Positions 1-7,781 of a stretch of 64,000 nucleotides of DNA are shown one piece after another. Source of the stretch: DATGMP01 sp035293565 (GTDB taxonomy: Bacteria > Pseudomonadota > Alphaproteobacteria > BOG-932 > Roseiterribacteraceae); assembly GCA_035293565.1 (NCBI GenBank), contig DATGMP010000080.1, positions 1 through 64,000 on the forward strand, in the 5' to 3' direction. How positions within the stretch are numbered: position 1 is the first letter of the stretch; the number at the start of each line of letters is the position of its first letter. The notes below the pieces were generated by a model. The model saw only the letters and a list, made by a program, of their open reading frames with translations, was not told where the DNA came from and did no database searches. The position numbers were made by a program, and so were the translations under genes.

Positions 1-123
1 AGACACTTCGCCATCAATCTCGCCCGCCAGGCCAACGATAAAAAAAGCATCAAACTCCGACGAAAACTCGCCGGATGGAACGACAAATACCTCGCAGAAA
101 TCCTCGGCGTAAAACCGCGTTAA
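1..123 (+). CDS. 3' end of an ISAs1-family transposase (partial, cut by window edge)
   Basis: The frame is open from base 1 and ends at TAA 121-123, giving 40 residues that begin RHFAINLARQANDKKS and end in AEILGVKPR. The pattern of a histidine/alanine-rich helix, a lysine-rich stretch and then AGWNDKYLAEIL resembles the C-terminus of ISAs1/H-repeat-type DDE transposases as I remember them. The body of the gene lies left of the window, so integrity of the catalytic residues cannot be judged. It sits at the edge of an integrase-bearing element, which fits an insertion sequence landing in accessory DNA. Confidence 0.6.
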   Translation, partial: RHFAINLARQANDKKSIKLRRKLAGWNDKYLAEILGVKPR

Positions 124-141
124 CCCGGATTCACTGCCCTG
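1..141 (+). mobile_element. Right end of an ISAs1-like insertion sequence
   Basis: Eighteen bases after the transposase stop the sequence TCACTGCCCTG (131-141) reads CAGGGCAGTGA from the outside inward. A CAGG start is typical of ISAs1-family terminal inverted repeats, so base 141 is the likely IS boundary. The left end and the target duplication are not in the window. The minus-strand reading frame that comes from the integrase side runs into this boundary and is presumably interrupted by it. Confidence 0.45.
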
Positions 142-606
142 CACGCGCGAGTGCCTCGGATGCGCAGGAACAGAGGCGTCAGATGGGCCCTGGCGCCCCC
201 GCTTCAATGAGGCCGAGGCGCGAGTGCCTCGGATGCCGTAATCGCGCGAAAGATATTTGGAGCGCGGCACGAGCAGCACCTCGCCAGGCTCCAGGCCTGC
301 CTTGGCAGCGGGAGAAGCAGGGGTAATTTTCGCCAAGAAAAAGCCTCGGCCGACTGGAAGTTGAAGAAGGTTCGACATCACAGCTGGTGTTTGGACACCT
401 TGAATGCCTAGTGCAGATTGAGACGGCGAGGGCGAAGCAGCACGCGGAGTGGCGCCTGCGGCCGGAGCTCCTATTGCGACATTCTTGCCGCCGGTGAGCT
501 TGTCGACGGCCTCGAGTTGAAGGGCGATCATCTCGGGGGTGATTGGAAGAATCAGGGCATCTCCGCTATGAGCGGATAGCTTCACCCTGAACTCGGGGTG
601 AGTCAT
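142..606 (-). pseudogene. PDZ-like protein coupled to the integrase, 3' part lost to the IS
   Basis: An ATG at 606 overlaps the integrase stop in an ATGA arrangement. The minus-strand frame then stays open to the left window edge without a stop. The protein starts MTHPEFRVKLSAHSGDA. After an Ala/Pro/Ser linker it has GRGFFLAKITPASPA followed by KAGLEPGEVLLVPRS, which looks like a PDZ core (hydrophobic loop, SPAxxAGL, GD/E-V-L). Past about residue 125 the sequence becomes low-complexity and then runs into the IS end at 141, so the native C-terminus is probably missing. It could be an accessory protein of the integrative element. The PDZ call is by eye. Confidence 0.5.
145..236. repeat. 19-bp direct repeat flanking a 54-bp spacer
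   Basis: The 19-base sequence GCGCGAGTGCCTCGGATGC occurs at 145-163 and identically at 218-236. The period is 73 bp, which is not a multiple of three, so it is not an in-frame protein repeat. It lies just inside the IS boundary and may be a trace of insertion or slippage, or part of a recombination site. Confidence 0.8.
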
Positions 607-1829
607 GCGGCACCTGCCTGAGGAAAAGCGACTACGGTGGGGCGACCAGCGCAGTGTGACGCCCAGTCGGTCATAAGGCGTCGGCGGCGCTCCAGAAGGT
701 CTCCTCGCTGATAAGCGGCAACCGTCTTGTCGCCGACCACATGGGCAAGTGCGGCCTCGGCGATGTCCGCCGGCCGTCCCGTATCGGCGGCCCAATCCCT
801 GAAGGTCGACCGGAAACCGTGAGTCGTCAGATCGTCCCGCCCCATTCGGCGCAATAGGGCGAGCATCGCCATGTTCGAAAGCGGCGAGTCCTTCTTGCCG
901 CCTGGAAACACATATTCGCCGTCGGGGTCGAGCTTTCGGGCCGCTTCAAGCACGGCGAGCGCATCGTCGGACAGGGGGACTCGATGTTCGCGGGCGGCCT
1001 TCATCCGATCGGCTGGAATCGTCCAAATTTTTTCCTTCGTATCGATTTCGGCCCATCGAGCCCCGATCACTTCCCCAGTGCGCGCGGCAGTCAAGATCGC
1101 GAAGCGAAGGGCGAGGGCGCCGGCGCCTTCCTGGCCCGTCAACGTGTCCATGAACGCGGCCATGTCTTTCCAGGGCAGCGCAGCATGGTGCTCAACCCGG
1201 GCGACCTTTGAGCGCTTTGCAAGAAGGTTTTCCAGATGCCCGCGCCAGCGAGCGGGGTTTTCGGCATCACGCCATTTATGCGTTGCGGCGTAGTCGAGCA
1301 CGGCCTCAATCCGGCCGCGCACCCGGGAGGCAGTCTCCGGCTTGGCCGTCCAGATCGGCTCGAGGATCTTCGTGACATGGGCCGTGGCGATATCCGAGAC
1401 CGAGAGCTTTCCGATCGTCGGGTAAGCATAGGCGGTGAGGGTGGTGGTCCATTGTGCTGCGTGCTTCTCGTTGCGCCAGCCCGCCCGGTGCGCCTTGATG
1501 TACCGATCGGCGCAGTCCTGGAAGGTGATGGCCTTTGCCGCCTTCAGCCGCTTGGCATTGCGCTCGGCATTGCGGGCCTCGATCGGGTCGATCCCGTCCA
1601 GCAACATCTCCCGGCACCTGGCCGCGCGCTTCCGAGCTTCGCCTAGGCCGATCGTGTGCAGCGGACCGAGCCCCATTTCCCTGGCTCGGCCATTCAGCAT
1701 AAACCGAAAGATCCAGCTCTTGCCGTTCTCACCGACATGCAGCCATAGGCCGGCCCCGTCGCCATAGAGGCCCGGCTTCGTCGTCTTCTCGACCTTCGCC
1801 GGCGACAGTTTCTCAATCGTGCGTGCCAT
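603..1829 (-). CDS. Tyrosine recombinase / integrase, P4-type (DUF4102 N-terminus)
   Basis: This is a 408-residue site-specific recombinase that would integrate and excise the element at the neighbouring tRNA-Ser. Residues 1-90 form the arm-binding DUF4102 domain (LYGDGAGLWLHV, then a GL-EAR segment). The core-binding domain is about 100-200 and the catalytic domain about 215-390. The catalytic set is visible as Arg250 (AARTGEV), His337-Arg340 (HGFRSTFRDW), His363 (LAHVVGD) and the nucleophile Tyr373 (AAYQRGD). Its length is normal for the family and all key residues are present, so it is probably functional. Its start lies about 150 bp from the tRNA 3' end and it is transcribed away from it. 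Its stop overlaps the start of a PDZ-like ORF. Confidence 0.93.
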   Translation of the reverse strand: MARTIEKLSPAKVEKTTKPGLYGDGAGLWLHVGENGKSWIFRFMLNGRAREMGLGPLHTIGLGEARKRAARCREMLLDGIDPIEARNAERNAKRLKAAKAITFQDCADRYIKAHRAGWRNEKHAAQWTTTLTAYAYPTIGKLSVSDIATAHVTKILEPIWTAKPETASRVRGRIEAVLDYAATHKWRDAENPARWRGHLENLLAKRSKVARVEHHAALPWKDMAAFMDTLTGQEGAGALALRFAILTAARTGEVIGARWAEIDTKEKIWTIPADRMKAAREHRVPLSDDALAVLEAARKLDPDGEYVFPGGKKDSPLSNMAMLALLRRMGRDDLTTHGFRSTFRDWAADTGRPADIAEAALAHVVGDKTVAAYQRGDLLERRRRLMTDWASHCAGRPTVVAFPQAGAA

Positions 1830-1953
1830 CCGCCGTCAAACTCCATCCCACGTCTGATCCCACAAACATTTGTGGGATTAGCATGCACGGCGTTGCACAG
1901 TCAAGCATGCGGTTATTGTAATAAGTGGCGGATTTATGCGGTTTCTGAGGCCA

Positions 1954-1975
1954 TCTGCGCATGCCGGTGCGCAGA
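1954..1975 (-). terminator. Hairpin directly downstream of tRNA-Ser
   Basis: An exact 8-bp stem (TCTGCGCA / TGCGCAGA) encloses a 6-base loop four bases beyond the encoded CCA end of the tRNA. No U-run follows on the tRNA strand, so it may serve as a processing or weak termination signal. It may instead belong to the left attachment region of the integrated element. Confidence 0.4.
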
Positions 1976-1978
1976 ATT

Positions 1979-2010
1979 TGGCGGATGGGGTGGGATTCGA
2001 ACCCACGGTG
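1979..2010. other. Probable integrase attachment site (tRNA 3' end)
   Basis: P4-type integrases usually recombine at the T-arm/acceptor 3' end of tRNA genes, with the integrase beside the site. That geometry is met here: the integrase lies on the 3' side of tRNA-Ser. I did not find a second copy of the T-arm sequence to the left, so the other attachment site should lie outside the window. Exact crossover bases are not defined. Confidence 0.45.
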
Positions 2011-2068
2011 ACGTCGCCGCCACGCCGGTTTTCAAGACCGGTGCCTTAAACCGCTCGGCCACCCATCC
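1979..2068 (-). tRNA. tRNA-Ser(UGA)
   Basis: The minus strand reads GGATGGGTGGCCGAGCGG from 2068 downward. The acceptor stem GGATGGG pairs with CCCATCC. The D-arm contains GCCGAGCGGTTTAAGG, the T-arm is GTGGGTTCGAATCCCAC, and a long variable arm (GTGGCGGCGACGTCAC) marks a class II tRNA. The anticodon TGA lies at 2032-2034 within CTTGAAA, giving tRNA-Ser for UCA/UCN codons. The 3' CCA is encoded. The gene sits directly beside a tyrosine integrase. Confidence 0.97.
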
Positions 2069-2149
2069 TAGAGAATTCGTCCTAGCGTCACGCGCAGGGG
2101 TCTATCAAATTTTATTCGATTGCCAACAAATTCGAAAATAGGAATTCTT

Positions 2150-3190
2150 TTAGAAGTTGAAGGAGAGGCTGATTGCTCCGAAGTCGTCGTTTCCGTGCTG
2201 ACCCCTGAACTCCTGAGTGCGCAACACCTCGGTCAGGGCTATGCGAACACCGTAAATGATCAAGGCGACGCCGCCTTGAACCTCGCCGACAAGAGTCTTC
2301 TTGGGAACCGACAGGCTTTTGGCAAAGCTGTTGCCGTCGAGGAAAATGTTATGGCCGACGACCCGTCCGTCGGCTCCGGCGAAGAAATAGAATCCAAAAT
2401 CCCGTCCGGTGTCCTCGCCCGACAGGAAGAAGTCGGAGCCGGTGAGCCCCGGCCGAATGCGGGGCGGACCGTAATCGGCCGGCAGATCGCGGCCGAGCCG
2501 AATTATTCCGCCCGCTGAGCCATCGATCATGACATTGCCGACCTCGGCCCCAACGCTGGGCGTCACGTCGAACCCGAAGCCGCCGATCTCGGTCTGCCAA
2601 ATCGACCGCCATTTGTGATCATAGGAGATCAGCAAGCCGGGCTCGCTCTTGAGCTGATTGTTCCATCCCTTCGGATCCTCGTTGGCAAAGGCCCAGCGAT
2701 GGAAATCGCGCTGGACCGCCTTGCCCTCGGCCGCCCTGCCGACCACGCCGAGCTCGAACTCCAGCGTGTCGAGCTCGCCCAGAATGGCCGGCGCGGTCGG
2801 ATCCGGTCTATTGGTCTTGATGAGGGTGAGGCCGGCATAGAGCCAGCCCGCATAAGGCCGATCGTTCAGAATGGGCGCCGAGGTCTTGAGATTCTGGGGC
2901 GTGAAGAGACTCTGTCCGAAAGACCACCCCACCCGCTCATTGCTTCCCATGTCGCCGATGAAGGGGAGCGACCGCGCCAGCCGCTCGACCGCGCCCAGAT
3001 CATCTGGGGCACTCGGCGGCGGCAGCCAGTCGAACCTCAGGCCGTTCGTATAATGCCGGTCCCGATTGTTCGGACTGAAAAAATCGTTCTCCACCTGGAT
3101 GTTGAGGGTGCCGTTGTCGGGTGCCGCCGCGGCCGGAAAGCCAAAAGCTTGCAGGACAATCAGCCCTGCCAGAGGCAGCGCTCCACGCAT
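2150..3190 (-). CDS. LpxR-like lipid A deacylase (DUF2219), outer-membrane barrel
   Basis: A 346-residue protein with a signal peptide (about residues 1-23) followed by a beta-rich barrel ending in aromatic SLSFNF, the usual C-terminal signature of an outer-membrane protein. The family motif is clear: VENDFF (Asn35-Asp36), NRDRHYTNGLRFDW (Thr48), and His164 in RDFHRWAF. These match the Asn/Asp/Thr/His active-site set of Salmonella LpxR, which removes the 3'-acyloxyacyl chain of lipid A. It is encoded downstream of two polytopic membrane proteins on the same strand after a 72-bp gap, so it may be read with them or alone. The family assignment is firm; the true substrate in this organism is inferred. 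Confidence 0.85.
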   Translation of the reverse strand: MRGALPLAGLIVLQAFGFPAAAAPDNGTLNIQVENDFFSPNNRDRHYTNGLRFDWLPPPSAPDDLGAVERLARSLPFIGDMGSNERVGWSFGQSLFTPQNLKTSAPILNDRPYAGWLYAGLTLIKTNRPDPTAPAILGELDTLEFELGVVGRAAEGKAVQRDFHRWAFANEDPKGWNNQLKSEPGLLISYDHKWRSIWQTEIGGFGFDVTPSVGAEVGNVMIDGSAGGIIRLGRDLPADYGPPRIRPGLTGSDFFLSGEDTGRDFGFYFFAGADGRVVGHNIFLDGNSFAKSLSVPKKTLVGEVQGGVALIIYGVRIALTEVLRTQEFRGQHGNDDFGAISLSFNF

Positions 3191-3262
3191 CTGTCATCGA
3201 GCTCCATGCTCCGACGGCGCAGCTCGCCGCCTGGCAAATAACATCTCGGGAGCCGGAAATGT

Positions 3263-5194
3263 TCAGCGGCAGAAAGGCGCGGCCGGAAGCTGAGCGGTCC
3301 AGGCCCGCGTCGGAGGAAGGTCGACGGGGTAGCGGAAACTGCCGATCGGGCGCCATTTGCCTCCATCGTTGAGGAGGAGGCTCGCTTGACCTGCCGGTAG
3401 CGCGATGCGTTCGCCGCCTCCGCCATCCGCCTCCATCCCCGGAGGCGTGCAGGAGATCAGCGCATAATTATCGCCCTTCTCTGCGGCGATCTTGAGCGTC
3501 TGGGGATCTGCGGTCGGAAACGCGTCGAACGACGACAGGGCATGACGCGGCGTTGTCATCGCGAGCGCCACCCGCAGCATATAGGCGACGGCGTTGTTGT
3601 CGCCGGGAAGGAGCAGCGCGACATGATCACCGTCGCGCATGTGATGCGCGGCGAATTTCGCCAGATCCCAGACAAGCGGCTGGGGTTCGCGTCGATCGAA
3701 CCTGATCCAGGACGAGGCGACGACCGGCGCGGCGAGCGCGATGACGATGGCGCCGGCCTCGAGAAACTGCCAGCTGGGGCCAAGGTCGGGGGCCCCGCGC
3801 TCGAGCCAGGTGGCATGCACGATGGCCACGGCGGCGAGCGTGGCGAGAAGGCCTAGATGCAAATTGTACCGGAAGAAGGAATGCGCCGAAGCACCCATTC
3901 CGCCCGGGAAATGCGCCACATAGGTGAAAGCAAGGAAGAGCGTGTAGAGGATGGTCATGCCGGCCGTCAGGAGGAATAGCCGTACGACCGGCGTCTGATG
4001 CCATCTGAGCGTAAGCGGGATCGCGCCCAGCGTCACGCCGTAGAGCAGAAGAAAGAAGGGAAGTCGCTCCCAAATATGCTGCCCCATGCTGGCGATGATC
4101 TGCGGCAGTTGGGCGAAATTCCATTGAGAAGGCGGCAAAAAGGTAAGCTCGGCATCCGGTGAGAAATGCCTGCTCACATACATGCGCCAAACGCCCCAGA
4201 GCAGCATCGCTGGCAAGAAGGCGGGAAGAAAGGACGCGATGGCGCGCCGGGGGCCTATGCGGCGATCGAAGGCGGCGATGAGGAACGAGACGCCGACGAT
4301 GCACGCAACGAGGAAGATGCTGACCTGCTTGATGGCCACGCCGGCAAGCAGCACGAATGTGAGGGCGAGCCGCTCGTGATCACCCGAACGCCCCGCCGCG
4401 CGCGCGGCGATCAGCCTTTCGGACTGCCAAGCGGCGAAAGCCATCGCCACCGCGATGGCCGGATCGCCGTAGCCGCTGAACTGGATTTTGGGATCGAAGC
4501 CCGGGTTGAGGAAGGTCGTCAGTAGCAGCGCCCCGCCGACGGCGTACCAGGAGGGCGGTGCGCCATATCCGACCTCGGCGCCGCGCATGCTCCGCGCCAA
4601 TAATAGCGCAAAGGCGAGCTGAAGCAGCAGATTTACATGCGTGAGGGCGGCCGGTGGGAAGTCCGGCGCGAGCAAGGCCGGAATGAAAGCGGCGAGCTGA
4701 AGATTATAGGGAAAGGCCGGCCAGACCGCGAGCATCGGCGGTCGGTCGATGCCGGGGAATCTGCCGTAATCATAGAGATACACTGCGTTAGGCAGCTGGT
4801 TGGTGAAGGTATCGGGCAGGGCCGGCATTGCAGAGGCGAAGACTGCGATCAGGGGAAGCGCCAGGGCGATGAGACGTCCCAGGGCCACGAGGTCGCTCCC
4901 CGCGAGCCTGCCCCTCGGCAGCAGCGCGGCGACCGCCGCGACCGCGATCAGAGCCACGGCCGGTGTTCGCATGTTTTCGGGAGTCAGCACGCCCCAGAGC
5001 GTCAGCACCAGCGAGATCAGCCCCCAGCCGGCTACCAGCGCCACTTCCGGGAGCGTGCGGGCGCCCAACATGGCGCGGCCCAATACGAGCATCACGAGGC
5101 CGCTGGCGAGCACCGCCAGCAGACCCGCGACCTGAGTCCAGGTCGGAATCAGCTCCAGGAGGGCGGCCGGGTCAGGAAACGTCCATTGAATCAT
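3263..5194 (-). CDS. Large polytopic membrane protein, glycosyltransferase-like
   Basis: A 643-residue protein with about 11-13 hydrophobic segments and a soluble C-terminal part from about residue 520. The first non-membrane stretch after the third or fourth helix holds PDTFTNQLPNAVYLYDYG and then PGIDRPPMLAVWP. This placement of acidic and aromatic residues recalls the first periplasmic loop of GT-C fold, polyprenyl-phosphate-dependent sugar transferases. I see no decisive family motif, so the glycosyltransferase reading is inference from topology. The start overlaps the stop of the upstream membrane-protein gene by 4 bases (ATGA), so the two are translationally coupled and may work together. 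Confidence 0.6.
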   Translation of the reverse strand: MIQWTFPDPAALLELIPTWTQVAGLLAVLASGLVMLVLGRAMLGARTLPEVALVAGWGLISLVLTLWGVLTPENMRTPAVALIAVAAVAALLPRGRLAGSDLVALGRLIALALPLIAVFASAMPALPDTFTNQLPNAVYLYDYGRFPGIDRPPMLAVWPAFPYNLQLAAFIPALLAPDFPPAALTHVNLLLQLAFALLLARSMRGAEVGYGAPPSWYAVGGALLLTTFLNPGFDPKIQFSGYGDPAIAVAMAFAAWQSERLIAARAAGRSGDHERLALTFVLLAGVAIKQVSIFLVACIVGVSFLIAAFDRRIGPRRAIASFLPAFLPAMLLWGVWRMYVSRHFSPDAELTFLPPSQWNFAQLPQIIASMGQHIWERLPFFLLLYGVTLGAIPLTLRWHQTPVVRLFLLTAGMTILYTLFLAFTYVAHFPGGMGASAHSFFRYNLHLGLLATLAAVAIVHATWLERGAPDLGPSWQFLEAGAIVIALAAPVVASSWIRFDRREPQPLVWDLAKFAAHHMRDGDHVALLLPGDNNAVAYMLRVALAMTTPRHALSSFDAFPTADPQTLKIAAEKGDNYALISCTPPGMEADGGGGERIALPAGQASLLLNDGGKWRPIGSFRYPVDLPPTRAWTAQLPAAPFCR

Positions 5195-6747
5195 TGCGAA
5201 GCAAACTCTCGCGCTTCGGGAAGGCGGATCAAGGCGAACCGCGGGGAATCGAAAAGGATAGGGCCCGGCAGACTAGCCCTGTCCATTGGCTGCGGCGGAT
5301 CGATCACGGCTAGGACGTCATAGCCGGGAAGGGGCGGCAAATCTCGGTTCTTGATGCCGCGCCATAAACGGTCGCTGCTCGCTTCTTTGGCGAGCTCCTC
5401 GGCGATATGGGTCAGCCGAATCGGCTGCTGCGCAGGGTCCGCGAAAATAGTGGGGACGAAAGCGTCCCGACGAGCTGCGGCCAACACCGGAAAGTGGAGC
5501 AAAGGAATGCCCCCGGCCTGCGTCGACCCGACCGGCGCCGCGATTGCAAGCGCGCCGCCCTTCGGGACGAGGTCGAGAGCTGGGATGAGCTCAGCATAGA
5601 GCTTGTCCGCTTTCATCCATATGACGCTCAAGACCGCAAGCCTCGCCAAGAACAGCACGAGCGCGCCCGAGGCCACGAGGAGTCGCCCCTTGCGACTGAT
5701 TTGGCTCCAATCGGTGCTCGCGACGAACATGAAAGCGATGGCGATCGGCAGACGGTGGTCCAGCCCGGAAGCTGAAAGAAGCCGGCTCGGAACAGCGACA
5801 TAAGCCGCAAGCAGCAGGAGCAGGCTCCAGCGCAGCGATGGATAAACGCGGATCGCGCCCCGTATCAGGCCGTAAACAACGGCGATCAGGACAATGGCGA
5901 AAGTCAGCCCGTCGAAAATCCGGCTGTAATTGTCAAAGATGGACACCGGCAGATCGAGTTTGCGGAGAATGTTGCCATAGGCGATTCCGGTAACGACGCT
6001 GGAGGTCGGCGAGAACACGAAGAGCAGGGCGCCCGGAACGAGGCTAGCGATTGCTAATAGAGGCTCCATTTTTCCGTTGTCATTCCCGCGAAAGCGGGAA
6101 TCCATTTGGCCGTCATTTCGCTGCTGGAGCAGGGATTCCCGCTTTCGCGGGAATGACGAAGAAAATGCATAGGCAACGAGCGCGAGCCCGTAGCATCCGA
6201 ACGCTGCCAGATGGGCGAAATAGAGCGCTGTCGCCGCAAGGATTCCAACGAGGAGCCGCAACCAGGCTGGATGTTTCTTTAGGGCGATCCACGCCGCTAG
6301 CGCCCAGAGCATGAGGGCCAGCCCGGCAAGGTAATTCAGGAAACCCCAGAGAAGCATCCGGTTGTAGAGCAGCAGGAAACCGGCCAGCGGGAACATTGAC
6401 CAGCGCGCGAAGACTACCCGATGGAGCGCGAGACAGCCGCCGGCGAGGGCGATCAGAATAGCGGCCAGGGAGAGGCGCATCGCGACCTCGACCGGCATCA
6501 GCCGCGCGATCCAGGGCACGATGAGGTCGAGGGCGAGGTTGGGTAGCGGAGCCCAGGCCGCATCGTACCAGCGCGCCAAAGCCGGCGAACCCGGGAGCGC
6601 GGCTAAAATATGCATGCGGGCGAGATGGTTAGGATAATCCAGGATGGGCGGAAGCCGTACCAGGGCGACCGGCAGCGACGCCAAGGCCGAAAGGAGAAGA
6701 AAGGCCCCCCAGACCGCGCGTCCACGCGGCACCTGACCGCAGATCAT
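5191..6747 (-). CDS. Polytopic membrane protein carrying an in-frame repeat insertion
   Basis: A 518-residue protein with about 10-12 hydrophobic segments. The N-terminal region LPPILDYPNHLARMH resembles the first extracytoplasmic loop of GT-C-type proteins, but no family motif is secure. Residues around 197-222 read FPRKRES and DSRFRGND: this is the translation of an inverted-repeat element at 6079-6157 that has inserted without breaking the frame, in what should be a loop between hydrophobic segments. The start follows the MAPEG gene stop by 7 bases and the stop overlaps the next gene, so this is the middle of a three-gene operon. The product may be intact despite the insertion, and its function is unknown. 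Confidence 0.65.
   Translation of the reverse strand: MICGQVPRGRAVWGAFLLLSALASLPVALVRLPPILDYPNHLARMHILAALPGSPALARWYDAAWAPLPNLALDLIVPWIARLMPVEVAMRLSLAAILIALAGGCLALHRVVFARWSMFPLAGFLLLYNRMLLWGFLNYLAGLALMLWALAAWIALKKHPAWLRLLVGILAATALYFAHLAAFGCYGLALVAYAFSSSFPRKRESLLQQRNDGQMDSRFRGNDNGKMEPLLAIASLVPGALLFVFSPTSSVVTGIAYGNILRKLDLPVSIFDNYSRIFDGLTFAIVLIAVVYGLIRGAIRVYPSLRWSLLLLLAAYVAVPSRLLSASGLDHRLPIAIAFMFVASTDWSQISRKGRLLVASGALVLFLARLAVLSVIWMKADKLYAELIPALDLVPKGGALAIAAPVGSTQAGGIPLLHFPVLAAARRDAFVPTIFADPAQQPIRLTHIAEELAKEASSDRLWRGIKNRDLPPLPGYDVLAVIDPPQPMDRASLPGPILFDSPRFALIRLPEAREFASQ
6079..6157. repeat. REP-like inverted repeat element inserted inside a gene
   Basis: Two exactly complementary 25-bp arms, 6079-6103 and 6133-6157, are separated by 29 bp. 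Each arm is itself a hairpin: an 8-bp stem ATTCCCGC / GCGGGAAT closing a four-base GAAA (or TTTC) loop. The unit is the common GTCATTCCCGCGAAAGCG-type dispersed repeat of proteobacteria. It lies inside the 5191-6747 reading frame and is translated as PRKRES and SRFRGNDN. Confidence 0.9.
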
Positions 6748-6754
6748 CTTCGAC

Positions 6755-7165
6755 TCAGAACCGGCTGGCCGAGACCCAGCCGAAAATCGCGAGCCCCGAG
6801 GCGAGGAGGAGCATCAGCCAGGTAAGGCTCGCGCCGATCGCGCGAGGGGCCGACGGTCCGGCGCTGCGCGTCAGCCCGAAACCGTGAAGCAGGCGGCCGA
6901 CCAGGAGAAGGATACCGAGGAAATGGACGATTCGGCCGCTGAACCCTTGGACCTCGATCCCCGCCAACAGAATGAGCGCGAGCGGGGCATATTCGGTCAG
7001 ATTGGCCTGGGCGCGAACCACGCGCTGCAGCGCGGGCACGCCGCCATCGCCGATCAACACTTTGCTGCCCACGCGCTGGCGCGAAACATTGTAGGACAGG
7101 ACGAGCAGCAAAATGCCGAGCAGCCCGGCATAAAGCGGCGTGATCCAATTCGGAGAATCGTCCAT
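6755..7165 (-). CDS. MAPEG family membrane protein
   Basis: A 136-residue protein with four hydrophobic segments. The pattern VPALQRVVRAQANLTEYAPLALI matches the MAPEG signature (R-x-x-x-N-x-x-E-x-x-P) of bacterial YecN-like proteins. GRLLHGFGLTR fits the conserved R-x-x-H-x-x-G of the third helix. Family members include membrane glutathione transferases, but bacterial short forms often have no tested activity. It is the first gene of a minus-strand operon with two large membrane proteins, the next start being only 7 bases away. A membrane detoxification role is inferred from the family. Confidence 0.85.
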   Translation of the reverse strand: MDDSPNWITPLYAGLLGILLLVLSYNVSRQRVGSKVLIGDGGVPALQRVVRAQANLTEYAPLALILLAGIEVQGFSGRIVHFLGILLLVGRLLHGFGLTRSAGPSAPRAIGASLTWLMLLLASGLAIFGWVSASRF

Positions 7166-7343
7166 GAGAAGGGGGTCGCGGTCGGTGGGACGCCGACCTT
7201 AGGCCCCTCGGGTCGAGCCCACAAGCGCCTGCGGCATGGTTACAATCGGCTTCTATGGAACCAATTTGTATATTCAGCCGATTGTAAGCATTCCGGTACT
7301 AGGATTGTTGCCCAAAAGCGTCAGATAGGACGTCCAATCGCCC

Positions 7344-7781
7344 ATGCTCGCGAAGCTTCTCAACCGCATCCCGATCGCTCATCGCCAGTTTATTGCCTTC
7401 TGCCTCGTGGGCGGAATCGGATTTTTCGTCGACGCCGGTTCCTTCTCGATCCTCTTTCGATGGGTCGGATTGGATCGAGTCACGGCAAGGTTGATCTCGA
7501 TTTTCGTGATCGCCATGACCGGCTCATGGCTCCTCAATCGGTCGATCACTTTTCGGGACCGCCGCGACCAGCCGCTCTGGCAGGAATATCTGAGATTTGC
7601 CGCAGTCAATTCCATCGGCAACCTGGGAAATTTTGCCACCCATGCCGCGCTCGTCGAGACGGTGCCGCTTTTCATTCGCATACCGGAACTTGCCATCATC
7701 GTCGGCACTGCGGTCGGCGTGGCTTTCAACTTCACGGGCTCGAAATACTTCGTGTTCCGTCGCGCGGAGTCGACGCCTTAG
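7344..7781 (+). CDS. GtrA family membrane protein
   Basis: A 145-residue protein with four hydrophobic helices. HRQFIAFCLVGGIGFFVDAGSF at the start and GVAFNFTGSKYFVFR at the end are the two conserved GtrA motifs. GtrA-like proteins are thought to move lipid-linked sugars across the membrane for cell-surface polysaccharide modification. No dedicated glycosyltransferase partner is adjacent, although the divergent operon at 3263-6747 encodes GT-C-like proteins that could be functional partners. The gene runs convergently with a SemiSWEET gene and their 3' ends overlap by 50 bp. Confidence 0.88.
   Translation: MLAKLLNRIPIAHRQFIAFCLVGGIGFFVDAGSFSILFRWVGLDRVTARLISIFVIAMTGSWLLNRSITFRDRRDQPLWQEYLRFAAVNSIGNLGNFATHAALVETVPLFIRIPELAIIVGTAVGVAFNFTGSKYFVFRRAESTP

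Noticed and set aside
124..602. Second copy of the tRNA-Ser 3' end as a right-hand attachment site
   Set aside because: No match to the T-arm/acceptor sequence was found between the IS and the integrase.
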